NCBI RefSeq assembly: GCF_905220365.1
Contig: NC_061143.1
Location: 3,658,001 to 3,722,000 of the forward strand
Length of the DNA: 64,000 nucleotides
DNA from: Vanessa cardui
Lineage: Eukaryota > Arthropoda > Insecta > Lepidoptera > Nymphalidae
Direction: 5' to 3'
Below are positions 23,039 to 34,254 of the stretch, one piece after another (positions within the stretch are counted from its first letter, which is position 1; every line of letters starts with the position of its first letter). The notes below the pieces were generated by a model that saw only the letters and a list, made by a program, of their open reading frames with translations, searched no databases and had not been told where the DNA came from. Position numbers and translations under genes: made by a program.

Positions 23039-23127
23039 AGTGGAGCGCGCGGGTAGGGTCTCGGCGTCGCTCGGCGCAGGGCTCTCCCGCCGCGCTACTC
23101 GCGCACTTCGACACCAGCGTGCTTCAG
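23039..23127 (+). CDS. Dys: Dystrophin homologue, internal exon (linker before spectrin repeat)
   Basis: This is an internal coding exon of 89 nt, bounded by a TTGTTGCAG acceptor and a CAG|GTAAAT donor. It starts with two bases of a split codon, then 29 codons in the only frame that joins in phase 0 to the next exon. It begins WSARVGSRRRSAQGSPA and ends LLAHFDTSVLQ, so an Arg/Ser/Ala-rich linker leads into helix A of a spectrin repeat. Base composition is about 72% GC (64 of 89), in sharp contrast to the AT-rich introns. Dystrophin links cortical actin to the dystroglycan complex at muscle and neuronal membranes. On its own this exon is weakly diagnostic. The assignment rests on frame continuity with the two clear exons downstream. 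The preceding exon is not visible in the window. Confidence 0.78.
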
Positions 23128-23158
23128 GTAAATATAAAACATATTGATACATACATAC

Positions 23159-23368
23159 ATACACCGGTTTTCATGGGTACGCCACTTAGAAGTCCCGACT
23201 TCGATTCCCAGCCGACTTGATGTAGAAAGAGTTCATTCGTTTTCTATGTTTTTCTCAGGTCTGGTTTTTTTGTTGTATCATCGTTACTTCTGATTTTCCA
23301 TAACACAAGTGCTTTAGCTACTTGAATTGGAATCAGAGTAATGTATAAGACGTTGTCCAATATTTTTA
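23159..23368 (+). mobile_element. Family A SINE next to splice donor
   Basis: 5'-truncated: it starts at ACACCGGTTTTCATGGGTAC, 31 bases after the donor of the first exon, preceded by a short CATA run (23148-23162). The B-box is changed (CTTCGATTCC). The body reaches CAGAGTAATGTATAAGACG. Confidence 0.85.
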
Positions 23369-23654
23369 CACATGAATTTATATAGTCACCTTCACAGTGT
23401 AATACAGTAGATGCATATACAGAGAGAGTCATATAATGACAATAATCATTGTATGTGCACGAGATGTTGGGATTATAAAGCTAAGTTTCGGCAAAGTCAA
23501 TAAATCCTTCTTTGGGCGAGGTATCCGTTTCTATACTAAAATTCCGCAGATATTTTTAACTTTGCATGAATCATCATGAATTCAAATAATTTGTAAAAAA
23601 TGCTTTGGTTAAGAAGGCATATACAGGTATATATTAATATGAGACTATATTGAT

Positions 23655-23712
23655 AATAGCCGTTCCAGATATTAGCCGGAACAAACAGACGGACAAAAAT
23701 TATGAAGAAGAA
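23655..23712 (+). mobile_element. Family G fragment
   Basis: AGCCGTTCCAGATATTAGCC followed by GGAACAAACAGACGG only. Confidence 0.6.
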
Positions 23713-23901
23713 ACCAACGCTCCTATTTTATTATATTACTCGAATTTCGACCGATACGCACGTATAAAAAAGTATATAAACATATATAAATTAATCTCAT
23801 TAAGTAGCTGTGATGTTAAAGATTACCATTACATTTATTAAATAAAGCTATTTACTTATGAATCTGCAGAAAATATTAATGTGAATATTAAATATATATT
23901 T

Positions 23902-24178
23902 AGATAAAATGGCCCAGTGGTTAGAACGCGTGCATCTTAACCGATGATTGCGGGTTCAAATCCAGACAAGCACCACTATATATAAGTGCTTAATTTGTGA
24001 TTATAATTCATCTCGTGCTCGGCGGTGAAGAGAAACATCGTGAGGAAACCTGCACGTGCATTCCACCAACCCGCATTGGAACAGCGTGGTGAAATATGTT
24101 CCAACCCCTTTCCATAATGGAAGGGGAGGTCTTATCCCAGCAGTGGGAAATTTACAGGCTGTTACTTTACTACTTTAC
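23902..24178 (+). mobile_element. Family B tRNA-derived SINE
   Basis: AAATGGCCCAGTGGTTAGAA head with a clean B-box GGGTTCAAATCC. The middle TCATAGAAATTCTGCC block is deleted and the tail reads TTACAGGCTGTTACTTTAC. Confidence 0.9.
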
Positions 24179-24661
24179 ATTTTATGTAGCTAGAAATAAC
24201 TTTAATGAATGTACGAATGTTTATTTTATTTCAGTACAGAATTTTTGATATGTAATTCTAAAGCTGGTTGAATAAAAAAATATGGTACGCTTATATTTTG
24301 CTTTAGAAATTGTTAAAAATATTTTTACCTAGTTCGTACAATGAAAGAATTATTAAGCTTTACTATTTTATATCGTGTGCCGGTTGCAAGCGAAGCGATC
24401 TCTACCCTGCAGAGCCAGTTAATCCTTCTAGAAATAATGAATATTACCGTAAACCCGACTTTCCTTGTTGTATAACTCCTTTTTTATATTTCTTTCTCTT
24501 CCAATCTGTAAGGTTGCTGACCCATATAACTTATATTGTAATAAACATGTATTTAAAATATTGTTACTTATTTATCTGTGCTTTCCAAATATATATTCCA
24601 AATCGATTATTCACATACAACGATATTTCTTCCAAATTATATCTTATCTATACTTAATATT

Positions 24662-24856
24662 AAAAATGTGAAAGTAACTCCGTCGGTCTGTCTATCTGTC
24701 GCCCTTTCATGACTGAAAGGACTGAATTTGAGGAAATTTGATGTTTGAAGCTGGAAGCAAATTCAAACTCCATGGAAGGACATTAGCTACTTTTTTTGCC
24801 GAATATCTGACAACCAAACCCTTACCGCTAGTAAAACCGCGGGCGACAAATAGTAT
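24662..24856 (-). mobile_element. Family F repeat
   Basis: Reverse copy: AATGTGAAAGTAACTCCG, then GCAAATTCAAACTCCATGGA and ACCGCGGGCGACAAATAGTA. It contains a partly duplicated GACTGAAAGGACTGAATTTG segment. Confidence 0.75.
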
Positions 24857-26169
24857 AAAATATTAAAATATTTCTACGAAATACGAAGATTCACAAGGCT
24901 AATATATAAGATATAGTATTACTATATTATCCCGTCTCATATTCAACACGTAAAAACTAAAAGACAATCATGTTTTAAAAGTTGCAAAGTTTATAATCTT
25001 CCTATATTTGTACTTGCGAGAAAAGTCACACGAAAAGCCAAGTTAACGTCATTGTGAGAAGTGACAATGAGTTGTGCGTGTTACACAAGATATGTACGTG
25101 ACTTTTCTCGTCTGCAGTTCTATTAAGATCTCACTTCGTGAGAAACGCCTCACGGTGATCCTTTAAGTGTTAATGATTATAGTCAATGCTGCGTGTTGCT
25201 CTATGACATTTTAAGATCTTGTAAGGCTATTCTGTAACAAGATACTCGAAACTCATCGCAAAATGCAAACTTCTTAAGTGAGATTGTGTTGAAACTATTT
25301 TGACTTTAGTAGTTATAATATTCATAGGATACACGTATCAATATAATGATGAAAAGTTTAATGATTGAGAATATTTCTCGAGTGAGATACGAAGTGATTT
25401 TTTACGTTAATCGTTCTGAAATCAATTTCCAGTTTATTCACGTAATCACTTAAAATATTTTTTTTAAAACGTTAATTAATTGAATTTGGAATTTATTTAT
25501 TCACGTGATAGAAGTTAAATAAGGTATTTCTATTCCATTAACATTTTAAAATTAATTAACAATTAGTATTGATTGAGTTTCTTAACTAGTACTTACATAC
25601 ATGGAAACATTTTACTCGTTCAATTCAATTTTTAGTTTAATAGCCTTTAGTTGTAACAATACCATATATTATCAGAACAACTATTTGACATTGAAATTAA
25701 AAAACTGCTTCGAACCACATTAAACCTCTTCAAACTAAATCAAACTAGTAGGTACAGGGTACTTTCAACATGATAATTTGTTTATAGATAAAATTAGTTA
25801 ATTGTATTGATTAATTATAAGCTACGTTTGGTCCATATCTGTTAAGTGTTTATTTTATGTAAGACCAGTTCTCTTACGTGGCTACGATCGTGATTTAAGG
25901 GTCGAACGTCAGGTGTAGGATATAAAAATTAACCTAAGTATATTTGTAACTGCGTAACAGACAACCAGAATAACGTTTTCATTTATGATATTAGTACAGA
26001 TTAAGAATAATGTAAGACAAGAAGGCACAACAAATCCCAAATCGAAGTTAATCTTTATTCAATACGTTCAACACTTATTGATTGTAGAATTACAACGAAC
26101 AGCGTAAACAAATCTTTAGGGCTGGGGACAAATATACGGAAATCCTCGGTATTGTTTTGTTTTACATAT
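24857..26169. other. AT-rich unique intron with a small inverted repeat
   Basis: No recognised repeats or exons. A 13-bp perfect inverted repeat, CGAGAAAAGTCAC, at 25017-25029 and 25098-25110 encloses 68 bases and could be an eroded small transposon. Confidence 0.45.
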
Positions 26170-26392
26170 ATGATCATAGAATGTAGTAATCCTTGTTGAC
26201 TTACAGGCAGGATATATTATATACACATAATTGTATTTAACTAATAAAACTTTTTATTTAAATATTGTTTCTTGTCGTTTCTTCTAGATGGAATCTATAT
26301 TTCATATTTGTGGTTGTACTTAATATAGTTTTGTAAAATGAATATATAAAAGCTTGTAAAAGCCAACTTGATTAACGTATGTTTTGATTTGT
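26170..26392 (+). mobile_element. Family E repeat, diverged
   Basis: CTTGTTGACTTACAGGCAGG, then TTCTAGATGGAATCTATATT and AAAGCTTGTAAAAGCCAAC. Confidence 0.7.
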
Positions 26393-26451
26393 CACAATAC
26401 TATAAATAATGTTAGTACAATATTTTAATTAAATTTAAATACTGAAGGTAT

Positions 26452-26492
26452 TAATGTCTTGTTAACGATACGGTATCGTGAACAAGACATTA
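26452..26492. repeat. Near-perfect 41-bp palindrome
   Basis: Arms TAATGTCTTGTTAACGATAC (26452-26471) and its complement (26473-26492) match at 19 of 20 positions around a single base. No transposon ends are evident. Confidence 0.8.
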
Positions 26493-26799
26493 CATCTTAT
26501 TTCTTAATGTGGAAATATCGAGCTCCACCGAACAAAAATAAAAAACCTGGTAAATATCCCGAAATTAATATCTCTAGTAATAAAAATAACCATGTTAATT
26601 TAAAATCTTAAATTTAAATAGCTTTAAAGCGATCGTTTTGTACCAAAGGTATTATCATAAAGGTCATTGAAATTGCATTATCCTTCAGATTTAGAACACA
26701 AACGTTCCCACGAAATAGTTACTAAACCGACAAGCAATAGCACTAACGTGCTATAATAGTTTATGAAGTTAAATTGTTTCTTGTATTAATATTAAACTG

Positions 26800-26985
26800 T
26801 TATGATGTCTCTCTGTATTTTCGCGATAAACTTCAAAACTACTGAACGGATTTTCATGCGGTTTTCACTAACAGACAGACGACTCAGACGACATACTCAT
26901 AAAGAAGGTGTAGGTATATTATTTATTAATGTTTTTATTTAAATAAGTTAAAATAGAAATACAATCGTTAAATACGTCGGAATAT
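26800..26985 (-). mobile_element. Family H repeat (variant)
   Basis: TCTCTCTGTATTTTCGCGAT, ACGGATTTTCATGCGGTTTT, then ACTAACAGACAGACGACTCA in reverse order of the 14270 copy. Confidence 0.65.
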
Positions 26986-27452
26986 GCAATAATAATAGTA
27001 TATAAAAGGTTACAATATTTAAAAAAAATTATGTCCATCCGTGTGTAGCTGGTTCGGGCCGCTAGTCTTGAAAAATATTCATTTACTCAACTATTACGCA
27101 CATTTCTGAGAAAATTTAATAAATCCAAACAGTCGTAACATAGTTTGTATCACACACAATACCGCGCGAGGAAAGCGTGGTGGAATAAACTCCAAAATAA
27201 TTATATAATAATCCAATTATACAACTTTACTTTAACCTATGTTAAAACGGTATAATAGTGGTATTGCCTTAAAAAATAATATTAATACCAACATTAAATA
27301 CTTTGCTTGATTAGAGGTTAGTGTTGTAGCGCCATCTAGTGGAAAGTTCTAAAAATGGCTAAAATTGGGCAGATGTCGCTTCCCATAACATAAATGACGA
27401 TTAGGACGACTTTACCCCCTGGATTAACCACTACATTGACTACGGTTCAAAA

Positions 27453-27926
27453 CAATAGGCTATTTGACAATGCGAAAAAAAAATTGTGAATTATTGTAAT
27501 CACTGTATATTATGAGTTTTAAAATAGTTATTTACAAACGAAAGTTGAAAATAATACTTCATTTATTCAAAAATCAATAAATAAAAATGCATTTTTTCAA
27601 ACGTTTGTCACGTGATACAAAATGCTCCTGATTGGCCAGGCTTATGATGAAGTAACTTTCTTGTAAACCTTGCTTTTCTACCATATGTACCACAGATTAA
27701 ATGTATAAAATAAAATTTAAAAATACAGCAATGTGACGTCACCGACCCCTTTGCAGTGCCATGTTGTCCAAATAGCGTTTTCGCGCGTTATTTAAATATG
27801 GAATTTTTAATATGATATTTTTCGGCAAATATGTACTAAAAATAAAAAAATCAACTTTTACTGGGTTCCTTAACCTCTACTGAATAATATAAAATGGATT
27901 TTAAATACCAGTCAAATAGCCTATTG
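27453..27926. mobile_element. MITE with TA target site
   Basis: A perfect 16-bp inverted repeat, CAATAGGCTATTTGAC (27453-27468) against its complement (27911-27926), bounds about 470 bp of noncoding DNA. If the element proper starts at GGCTATTTGAC, both ends are flanked by TA, as for Tc1/mariner-type nonautonomous elements. The interior carries a TGACGTCA octamer (27734-27741) and no transposase. Confidence 0.7.
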
Positions 27927-27989
27927 AAGGTTGCCAAAGACACCGTTTATGGGTTACCCGGATATGAGTAACCTCGAGGTCGGTAATCA

Positions 27990-28100
27990 ATCCGACCTAG
28001 GACCTAGGATAGGCAGGAAGACCCTACTGTTTCTCTCCTCCTCTCTCCTACTCTCCCTTTGAGCACGCGTTCTATCCACTGGACTACCTTGGCTCTTATA
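27990..28100 (-). mobile_element. tRNA-like SINE relic
   Basis: Read in reverse, GAGCCAAGGTAGTCCAGTGG is followed by ATAGAACGCGTGC, a family-B-like A-box region. The rest is a CT/GA-rich tract and does not match B. Confidence 0.45.
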
Positions 28101-28347
28101 ACTACCACTTTATAATATTGATAAAATTTATTAATAAACATCCAATAAGTCCGGGCACGTATAAAATTAAACCTGTGACCTTGAAACATTGTTTTACATC
28201 AGCGAACCGTCTCGTACCATCCTTTTGTCTATTGTTCGCGACCCACGCCTTCCGTTTAAAATTATACAAGTATACGATACAGGTATTTAAAATGTATAAT
28301 CAAGAATTTCACGACAATTTTAAGTCTTAGATGTGCTTATGTATACT

Positions 28348-28450
28348 AGTATTATAAATCTGTCTGTCTGAATGTCTGATACTCTTTCGCGGTTAAACCA
28401 CTAAAACGAATTTGACCATTGCTATGACTTGCCATGAATTCCATAAAAGA
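28348..28450 (-). mobile_element. Family F fragment
   Basis: TAGTATTATAAATCTGTCTG, then CGGTTAAACCACTAAAACGA, decaying at about 28450. Confidence 0.6.
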
Positions 28451-28619
28451 CACGCGAAGCGCTACAAAACGTTGTGACGTAAACAAAAAACAAAAATAAA
28501 ATGTCTAATAATTTTAAATGATCGATTCATAATTGTGCATGCTTTGTCCCAAGTTACTTATGGGTAGTGATATTGTTATGTGTAATTTGATAAAAACTAA
28601 AATGTATGTGAAATGTACC

Positions 28620-28822
28620 GAGGAATGAGGACTGCACTGTGGAAGGCTTTGAGCATGGACGTGGGATGTAGAGGAAGGACGACCAAAGAAGCGATGGATG
28701 GACTGTGTGAAAATTGAAAGAATGTTACTTGTGATGACATCAGAACGAGAATAATCGAAGATGATATGACTGCGCCGACCCCACGTACAATTGAGATAAG
28801 GACAGGAGGATGATGATGTAGA
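28620..28822 (+). pseudogene. RTE-type LINE ORF, C-terminal remnant
   Basis: One frame reads GRPKKRWMDCVKIERM, continues to MTSERE and a stop, and the following DNA has TGCGCCGACCCCACGTACAA, then GGACAGGAGGATGATGATG. The GRPKKRWMDCV motif near the C-terminus and the GATGAT tail are typical of lepidopteran RTE-like non-LTR elements. The copy is 5'-truncated and dead. Confidence 0.8.
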
Positions 28823-29487
28823 GTGTTACCAAAATTACTGACAGCGTTTTTGAGGGTCTCGAAGGGTTTAAATTAACTTTTATGTCAAGATATATTTTTC
28901 CGTAATATATTATTTTGTGAGTTTCCATTGAAAACATTTTAAGTACTTTTTCAAATATAGTAGAATAACCCAATTGATCCATATTTTATTAATGACTTGC
29001 ATTATGGACATCTTAAGTAAGTAATACTTGACTCTTTCAAAAGTAAAAATCTTTTAAGGATATAACATAGATTTTATTACTGGTCTACAACCTTTTAAAG
29101 GAAATATTTTTTATTAGATCACACTCCTCCAATAGAGGTCGCTACATACATAATTTGTTAAATTTCTTTCACGATTTTTTCTTTAACATGATTTTAAACA
29201 CAAAACAAGGGAAAATCTGCTGTCATTTTGGTGCGTATCGGTGCTAATTATTCTAAAATAACCCTTATCCCTTAGCCTTGTAGGTCTATATTGTAACGAT
29301 CGTTTTCCTTCCCAGATTTTCTGCCAGGGGGGCGACTTTCAAAAGTTCATATTACTTACTCATTTCGTATTCTATTCATTTTCCTCACATTACAATCACT
29401 GCATTTCCATCTCATTTGAATGCATTCAGTTTTAATTCATTGTGTTATTTATAATCTACACATACATATAAAATCTACATCTAATCT

Positions 29488-29958
29488 ACATCACTATATA
29501 GTATAAAACAAAGTCGCTTTCTCTGTATACCTTTGTATGCTTAAATCTTTAAAACTACACAAGGGATATTGATGTGGTTTTTTTTAATAGATAGTGTGAT
29601 TCAAATCAAAATAAACTTTATTCAAGTAGGCTTTTTACAAGCACTTTTGAATCGTCATTTTACAATTAAGTGAAGCTACCGCCGGTTCGGAAAGTAGATT
29701 TTACCGAGAAGAACCGGCAAGAAACTCAGTAGTTACTCTTTTTCAACATTTAAAAAATACAAAGTCAAGTTAATTAAATACAATTATTTCAATTAATATA
29801 TCCTGCTTGGAAGTCAACAGGTATTAACACCACGCTTTTCTATCATCTATAAGTTCTATAAGATTCGAGAGGAAGTATTTTATATATAATACATGGACAA
29901 TTTTTGCCGTGGTGTCATATTATTGCACAATTGCAAAGCCGGGTCGGGTCGCTAATCG
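29488..29958 (-). mobile_element. Family H repeat interrupted by E (unit 1)
   Basis: The H tail (TAGTATAAAACAAAGTCGCT) and H head (GCCGGGTCGGGTCGCTAATC) are separated by a family E insertion. GATTC occurs on both sides of the insertion, and the uninterrupted H copy at 33513 has it once. Confidence 0.8.
29610..29875 (-). mobile_element. Family E nested in H (unit 1)
   Basis: ATCAAAATAAACTTTATTCA start, ACCGAGAAGAACCGGCAAGA middle, GGAAGTCAACAGGTATTAAC end. Confidence 0.85.
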
Positions 29959-29984
29959 CAAACAAAATCGGAATACGACTCACT

Positions 29985-30175
29985 GATTAATCAGGAAATC
30001 TCAGAAACTATAACACCTATAAAATTGAAATTATATTAGGGTGTAGAAATCCGATGAGATCGGATTTTACGAAACCGAACCCTTAAGGGGTTAAACGGGT
30101 TTTAAAAGTTCGTATGTTATAAATTACGCGTAGGTCAAGCCGCAGGTTCCGCTGGTAATGTACATATCGTCAGTT
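29985..30175 (+). mobile_element. Family I repeat (unit 1)
   Basis: ATCTCAGAAACTATAACACC, then GGGTGTAGAAATCCGATGAG and CCCTTAAGGGGTTAAACGGG. The corresponding stretch of unit 2 is at about 31728-31918. Confidence 0.6.
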
Positions 30176-30235
30176 TTACTTTATGGTAGAGCATTCAGGA
30201 ATTTTTGGGAATGATTATTATCAATGTAATAATTA

Positions 30236-30437
30236 TTAAGCACTAATATCGCCCGCGACTTCGCTAGCAATTTAGGATAGTGGTTGTCAATTGTCATGTA
30301 TTTCAAAAAACGTCTATGTCCTTCCTAGAAGTTCAAGTTTACTTCACACCAATTTCATCAAATTCGGTTCATTGGTTTGGTCGTGAAAGAGCAACAGACA
30401 GATAGAGTTACTTTCACATTTATATAATTAATATAGA
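30236..30437 (+). mobile_element. Family F repeat (unit 1)
   Basis: ATCGCCCGCGACTTCGCTAG to ACTTTCACATTTATATAATT, with all internal blocks present. Confidence 0.85.
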
Positions 30438-31230
30438 TATTATAGATTAGACGTCATTAAAAGTTTCAATCGTTTGAATAAACTGTTAATATCGATCAAC
30501 TAAATAAAGCAACAGACAGACAAATATAAAAATACGAATAGTCAAAAGTCAACATCAATAGTCAATAGCCACAAAGTTGATTGATACACGATAATAGTTA
30601 CCGACCAGACACGTCAACGCGGCTGTCACGCTGAGTACAGACACCCAATCGATATGTTTTTAATCTATACAACTACAGCAATACAGCTCAACCTTCACCC
30701 AGCAAACGACGAAATTCGACAAAATCATGATGCCGAAACGTATAAAATACGCGGGCGTGTAAAATGAGCGGGAACGCTGCGTGAGACATGACATCTTAGC
30801 TCCAGAAGTTAGTGAGAAGCATTCGTTATTGGGTTAATGTTTTTGTTAGCACCAATGTTAAATGTGTGGGTGATAACTTTCCACCTATCAATGTTTTAAC
30901 AAAAGAACAACATTTTGTTTTCATAATTCTCCCGATTCAACGAACTTGGTCACTTAGTGAAAATAAAGTTACAGTTTAGATAATGCTTTTTGGCTTTGCT
31001 GAGTCATATTACAAAGTTATGACTTTTTAATTTAATTTGTATTAAAAACAAAGTCGACAGTCGCTTTTAATCTTCTTTCTTAAAATTATTGTAATTGAAA
31101 TAGAATTCAAACTCGTGATACAATTATACAAGATAATAATCACTGCATTTCCATCTCATTTGAATGCATTCAGATTTAATTCATTGTGTTATTTATAATC
31201 TACACATACATATAAAATCTACATCTAATC

Positions 31231-31703
31231 TACATCACTATATAGTATAAAACAAAGTCGCTTTCTCTGTCCCTATATACATTTGTATGCTAAAATCTTT
31301 AAAACTACACAAGGTATATTGATGTGGTTTTTTTAATAGATAGTGTGATTCAAATCAAAATAAACTTTATTCAAGTAGGCTTTTTACAAGTACTTTTGAA
31401 TCGTCATTTTACAATTAAGTGAAGCTACCGCCGGTTTGGAATGTAGATTCTACCGAGAAGAACCGGCAAGAAATTCAGTAGTTACTCTTTTTCAACATTT
31501 AAAAAATACAAAGTCAAGTTAATTAAATACAATTATTTCAATTAATATATCCTGCTTGGAAGTCAACAGGTATTAACTCCATGCTTTTCTATCATCTATA
31601 AGTTCTATAAGATTCGAGAGGAAGTATTTTATATATAATACATGGACAATTTTTGCTGTGGTGTCATATCATTGCACAATTGCAAAGCCGGGTCGGGTCG
31701 CTA
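31231..31703 (-). mobile_element. Family H repeat interrupted by E (unit 2)
   Basis: Same arrangement as in unit 1, so the E insertion preceded the tandem duplication. Confidence 0.8.
31354..31620 (-). mobile_element. Family E nested in H (unit 2)
   Basis: Differs from the unit 1 copy by scattered changes such as GGTTTGGAATGTAGATTCTA in the middle block. Confidence 0.85.
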
Positions 31704-31985
31704 ATCTACATACAAAATCGGAATACGACTCACTGATTAATCAGGAAATCTCAGAAACTATAATACCTATAAAATTGAAATTATATTAGGGTGTAGAAAT
31801 CCGATGAGATCCGATTTTACGAAACCGAACCCTTAAGGGGTTAAACGGGTTTTAGAAGTTCGTATGTTATAAATATCGCGTAGGTCTAGCCGCTGGTTCC
31901 GCTGGTAATATACATATCGTCAGTTTTACTTTATGGTAGAGCATTCAGGAATTTTTGGGAATGATTATTATCGATGTCATTATTA

Positions 31986-32157
31986 TATACTAGTTGTCGC
32001 CCGCGATATTGCTCGCGTAGTCGTAAACGCAACCTTCCTTGAAGTTCAAGTTTACTTCACACCAATTTCATCAAATTCGGTTCATTGGTTTGGTCGTGAA
32101 AGAGCAACATACAGATAGAGTTACTTTCACATTTATATTATTAATATAGATATTATA
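31986..32157 (+). mobile_element. Family F repeat, shortened (unit 2)
   Basis: Starts ACTAGTTGTCGCCCGCGATA, with a different, shorter middle than unit 1, then the shared TCACACCAATTTCATCAAAT block. Confidence 0.8.
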
Positions 32158-32989
32158 GATTAGACGTCATTAAAAGTTTCAATAGTTTGAGTAAATTTTA
32201 AATATCGATCAACTTAATAAAAGGAACAGACAGACAAATATAAAAATACGAATAGTCAAAAGTCAACAGCAATAGTCAATAGCCACAAAGTTGATTGATA
32301 CACGATAATAGTTACCGACCAGACACGTCAACGCGGCTGTCACGCCGACTACAGACACCCAATCGATATGTTTTTAATCTATACAACTACAGCAAGAATA
32401 GCTCAACCTTCACCCAGCAAACGACGAAATTCGACAAAATCATGATGCCGAAACGTATAAAACACACGGGCGTGTAAAATGAGCGGGAACGCTGCGTGAG
32501 ACATGACATCTTAGCTCCAGAAGTTAGTGAAACGCATTCCTAATTGTGGTTAATGTTTTTGATAGCATCAATGTTAAATGTGTTGTGCCAACATTCTACA
32601 TATCAATGTTTTAACAAAAGAACAACATTTTGTTTTCATAATTCTCCCGATTCAACGAACTTGGTCACTTAGTGAAAATAAAGTTACAGTTTAGATCATG
32701 CTTTTTGGCTTTGCTAATTCAAATTACAAAATTATTACTTTCTAATTTAATTTTCATTAAACACAAAGTCAACGGTCGCTTTTAATCTTCTTTATAATAT
32801 TACTCAAACTCGTGATAAAATTATACAAGATAATAAGCAAAGCTTGGACGTGTGTACAATTTTTTTTTTTTAACATACACAAATTGAAATTCTTAACAAC
32901 AACGTTTATTGTAATAAAATAAAGATTATTGTGCTATTTTCTTAGGGAAACCAAGTGTTATATAATTGTTGAATTTTCCGCTTTTACGT

Positions 32990-33281
32990 TAGTAACAGCC
33001 TGTAAATTACTCACTGCTGGGCTAAGGCCTCTTCTCCCATTAAGGAGAGGGAACATATTCCACCATGCTGTTACAATGCAGGTTGGTGGAATACACATGT
33101 GGCAAAATTTCGATAAAATTAGACACATGCAGATTTCCTCACGATGTTTTCCTTCACCGCCGAGCACGAGATGAATTATAAACACAAATTAAGCACATAT
33201 ATATAGTTATGCTGGCTTGGGTTGAACCCAAAATCATCGATTAAAATGCACGCGTTCTAACCACTGGGCCATCTTGGCTCT
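32990..33281 (-). mobile_element. Family B tRNA-derived SINE
   Basis: Full-length reverse copy, from AGTAACAGCCTGTAAATTAC to CTGGGCCATCTTGGCTC. Open frames on both strands across it are SINE-derived. Confidence 0.92.
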
Positions 33282-33512
33282 TTAACTTCTATCTTCTATC
33301 TTGGCTTTTACGTTAATCTTGGCGTAAAACAAATACAACGAAAATTATAAAGGAAATAAGACGACGATGAGGAAGAAAAGAATTATGAACTTGTTGATCT
33401 GTGAAATCAAATCTTTGGGTACGATGAAAGAAAAGTTTCGCTGTTTGTATTGTTTTTTAAAGTGAAATGTTTTTGACGTTATATTCGTCTCATGTACATA
33501 AATATATAATCA

Positions 33513-33752
33513 TTACATAGTATAAAACAAAGTCGCCTTTTTTGCCCCTATATACTTTTGTATGCTGAAATCTTTAACACTATGCAACAGATTTTGATGC
33601 GGTTGTTTTTTAATAGATAGAGTGATTCGAGAAGAAGGTTTTCATGTATAATACAGGGTCTAATTCGAAAAAAAAACACTCATAATTTTAGAAGTTTTTA
33701 CTGTGATGACATATCATTACACCCGTGCGAAGTCGGGCGGATCGCTAGTTAA
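33513..33752 (-). mobile_element. Family H repeat (reference, uninterrupted)
   Basis: ACATAGTATAAAACAAAGTC end, CAGATTTTGATGCGGTTGTT middle, CACCCGTGCGAAGTCGGGCG head. It shows the empty GATTCGAG site where E is inserted in the tandem units. Confidence 0.85.
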
Positions 33753-34254
33753 GTTTAAAAGATAGATGAATATTTGGATTATTTTTCAATTTCCATTGCA
33801 AGTCTCATCTTTAACTTCTGATTTGTTTTTTTTTGATTCCGAATTGATTTTTAAAGGAATATATATATAAGAACAAAACAAAAGGCATCTTATTATTATT
33901 ATTAACTCGACAGTTATTTTTAATTCTCCATACAATTATTTTTTACAAACCAGTTTACATAAAAACTTTTATTTAAAAATTATACATTTTATTTAATTAA
34001 GTATATAAAATAGTTACATTTATATCACTTCTCTGACCCCAACATAAAACTATAAGAATGATGTTTAATTTAAGCAATTAAATAAAAGCATTAAATTAAT
34101 AAAAAAAAATATATATATGAAATTCTTAACGGTTTTGCATGATTTATATGATTGTCATTGCAATATTTAAACCTTTTATCCTGTAAAGAAATTTGCAATA
34201 CAATTAAAATGTTGTAAAAAAGTTGCATTTTAGTGTCAATCTGTTCGACGTGTG

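Larger units (their letters stand above)
29394..31138. repeat. Tandem duplication, unit 1 (about 1.74 kb)
   Basis: Starts TCACTGCATTTCCATCTCAT and is repeated head-to-tail from 31139 at an offset of 1744 bases. Contains, in order, family H interrupted by E, family I, family F and about 700 bp of unique sequence (GTTACCGACCAGACACGTCA; TGATGCCGAAACGTATAAAA). No selectable marker or gene is present. Confidence 0.9.
31139..32835. repeat. Tandem duplication, unit 2 (about 1.70 kb)
   Basis: Second copy of the 29394 unit with scattered substitutions. A replaced or shortened stretch in its family F part accounts for the 48-base length difference. The 60-codon frame at 32295 is interrupted by a TGA in unit 1, which argues against coding. 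Confidence 0.9.

Noticed and set aside
24310..24657. 115-codon ORF
   Set aside because: AT-rich, starts from a non-ATG codon, Phe/Tyr/Ile-rich, with no domain; it is a chance frame.
32295..32477. 60-codon ORF in the second tandem unit
   Set aside because: It begins at a TTG, and the first tandem unit has a TGA in the same frame, so it is not maintained.
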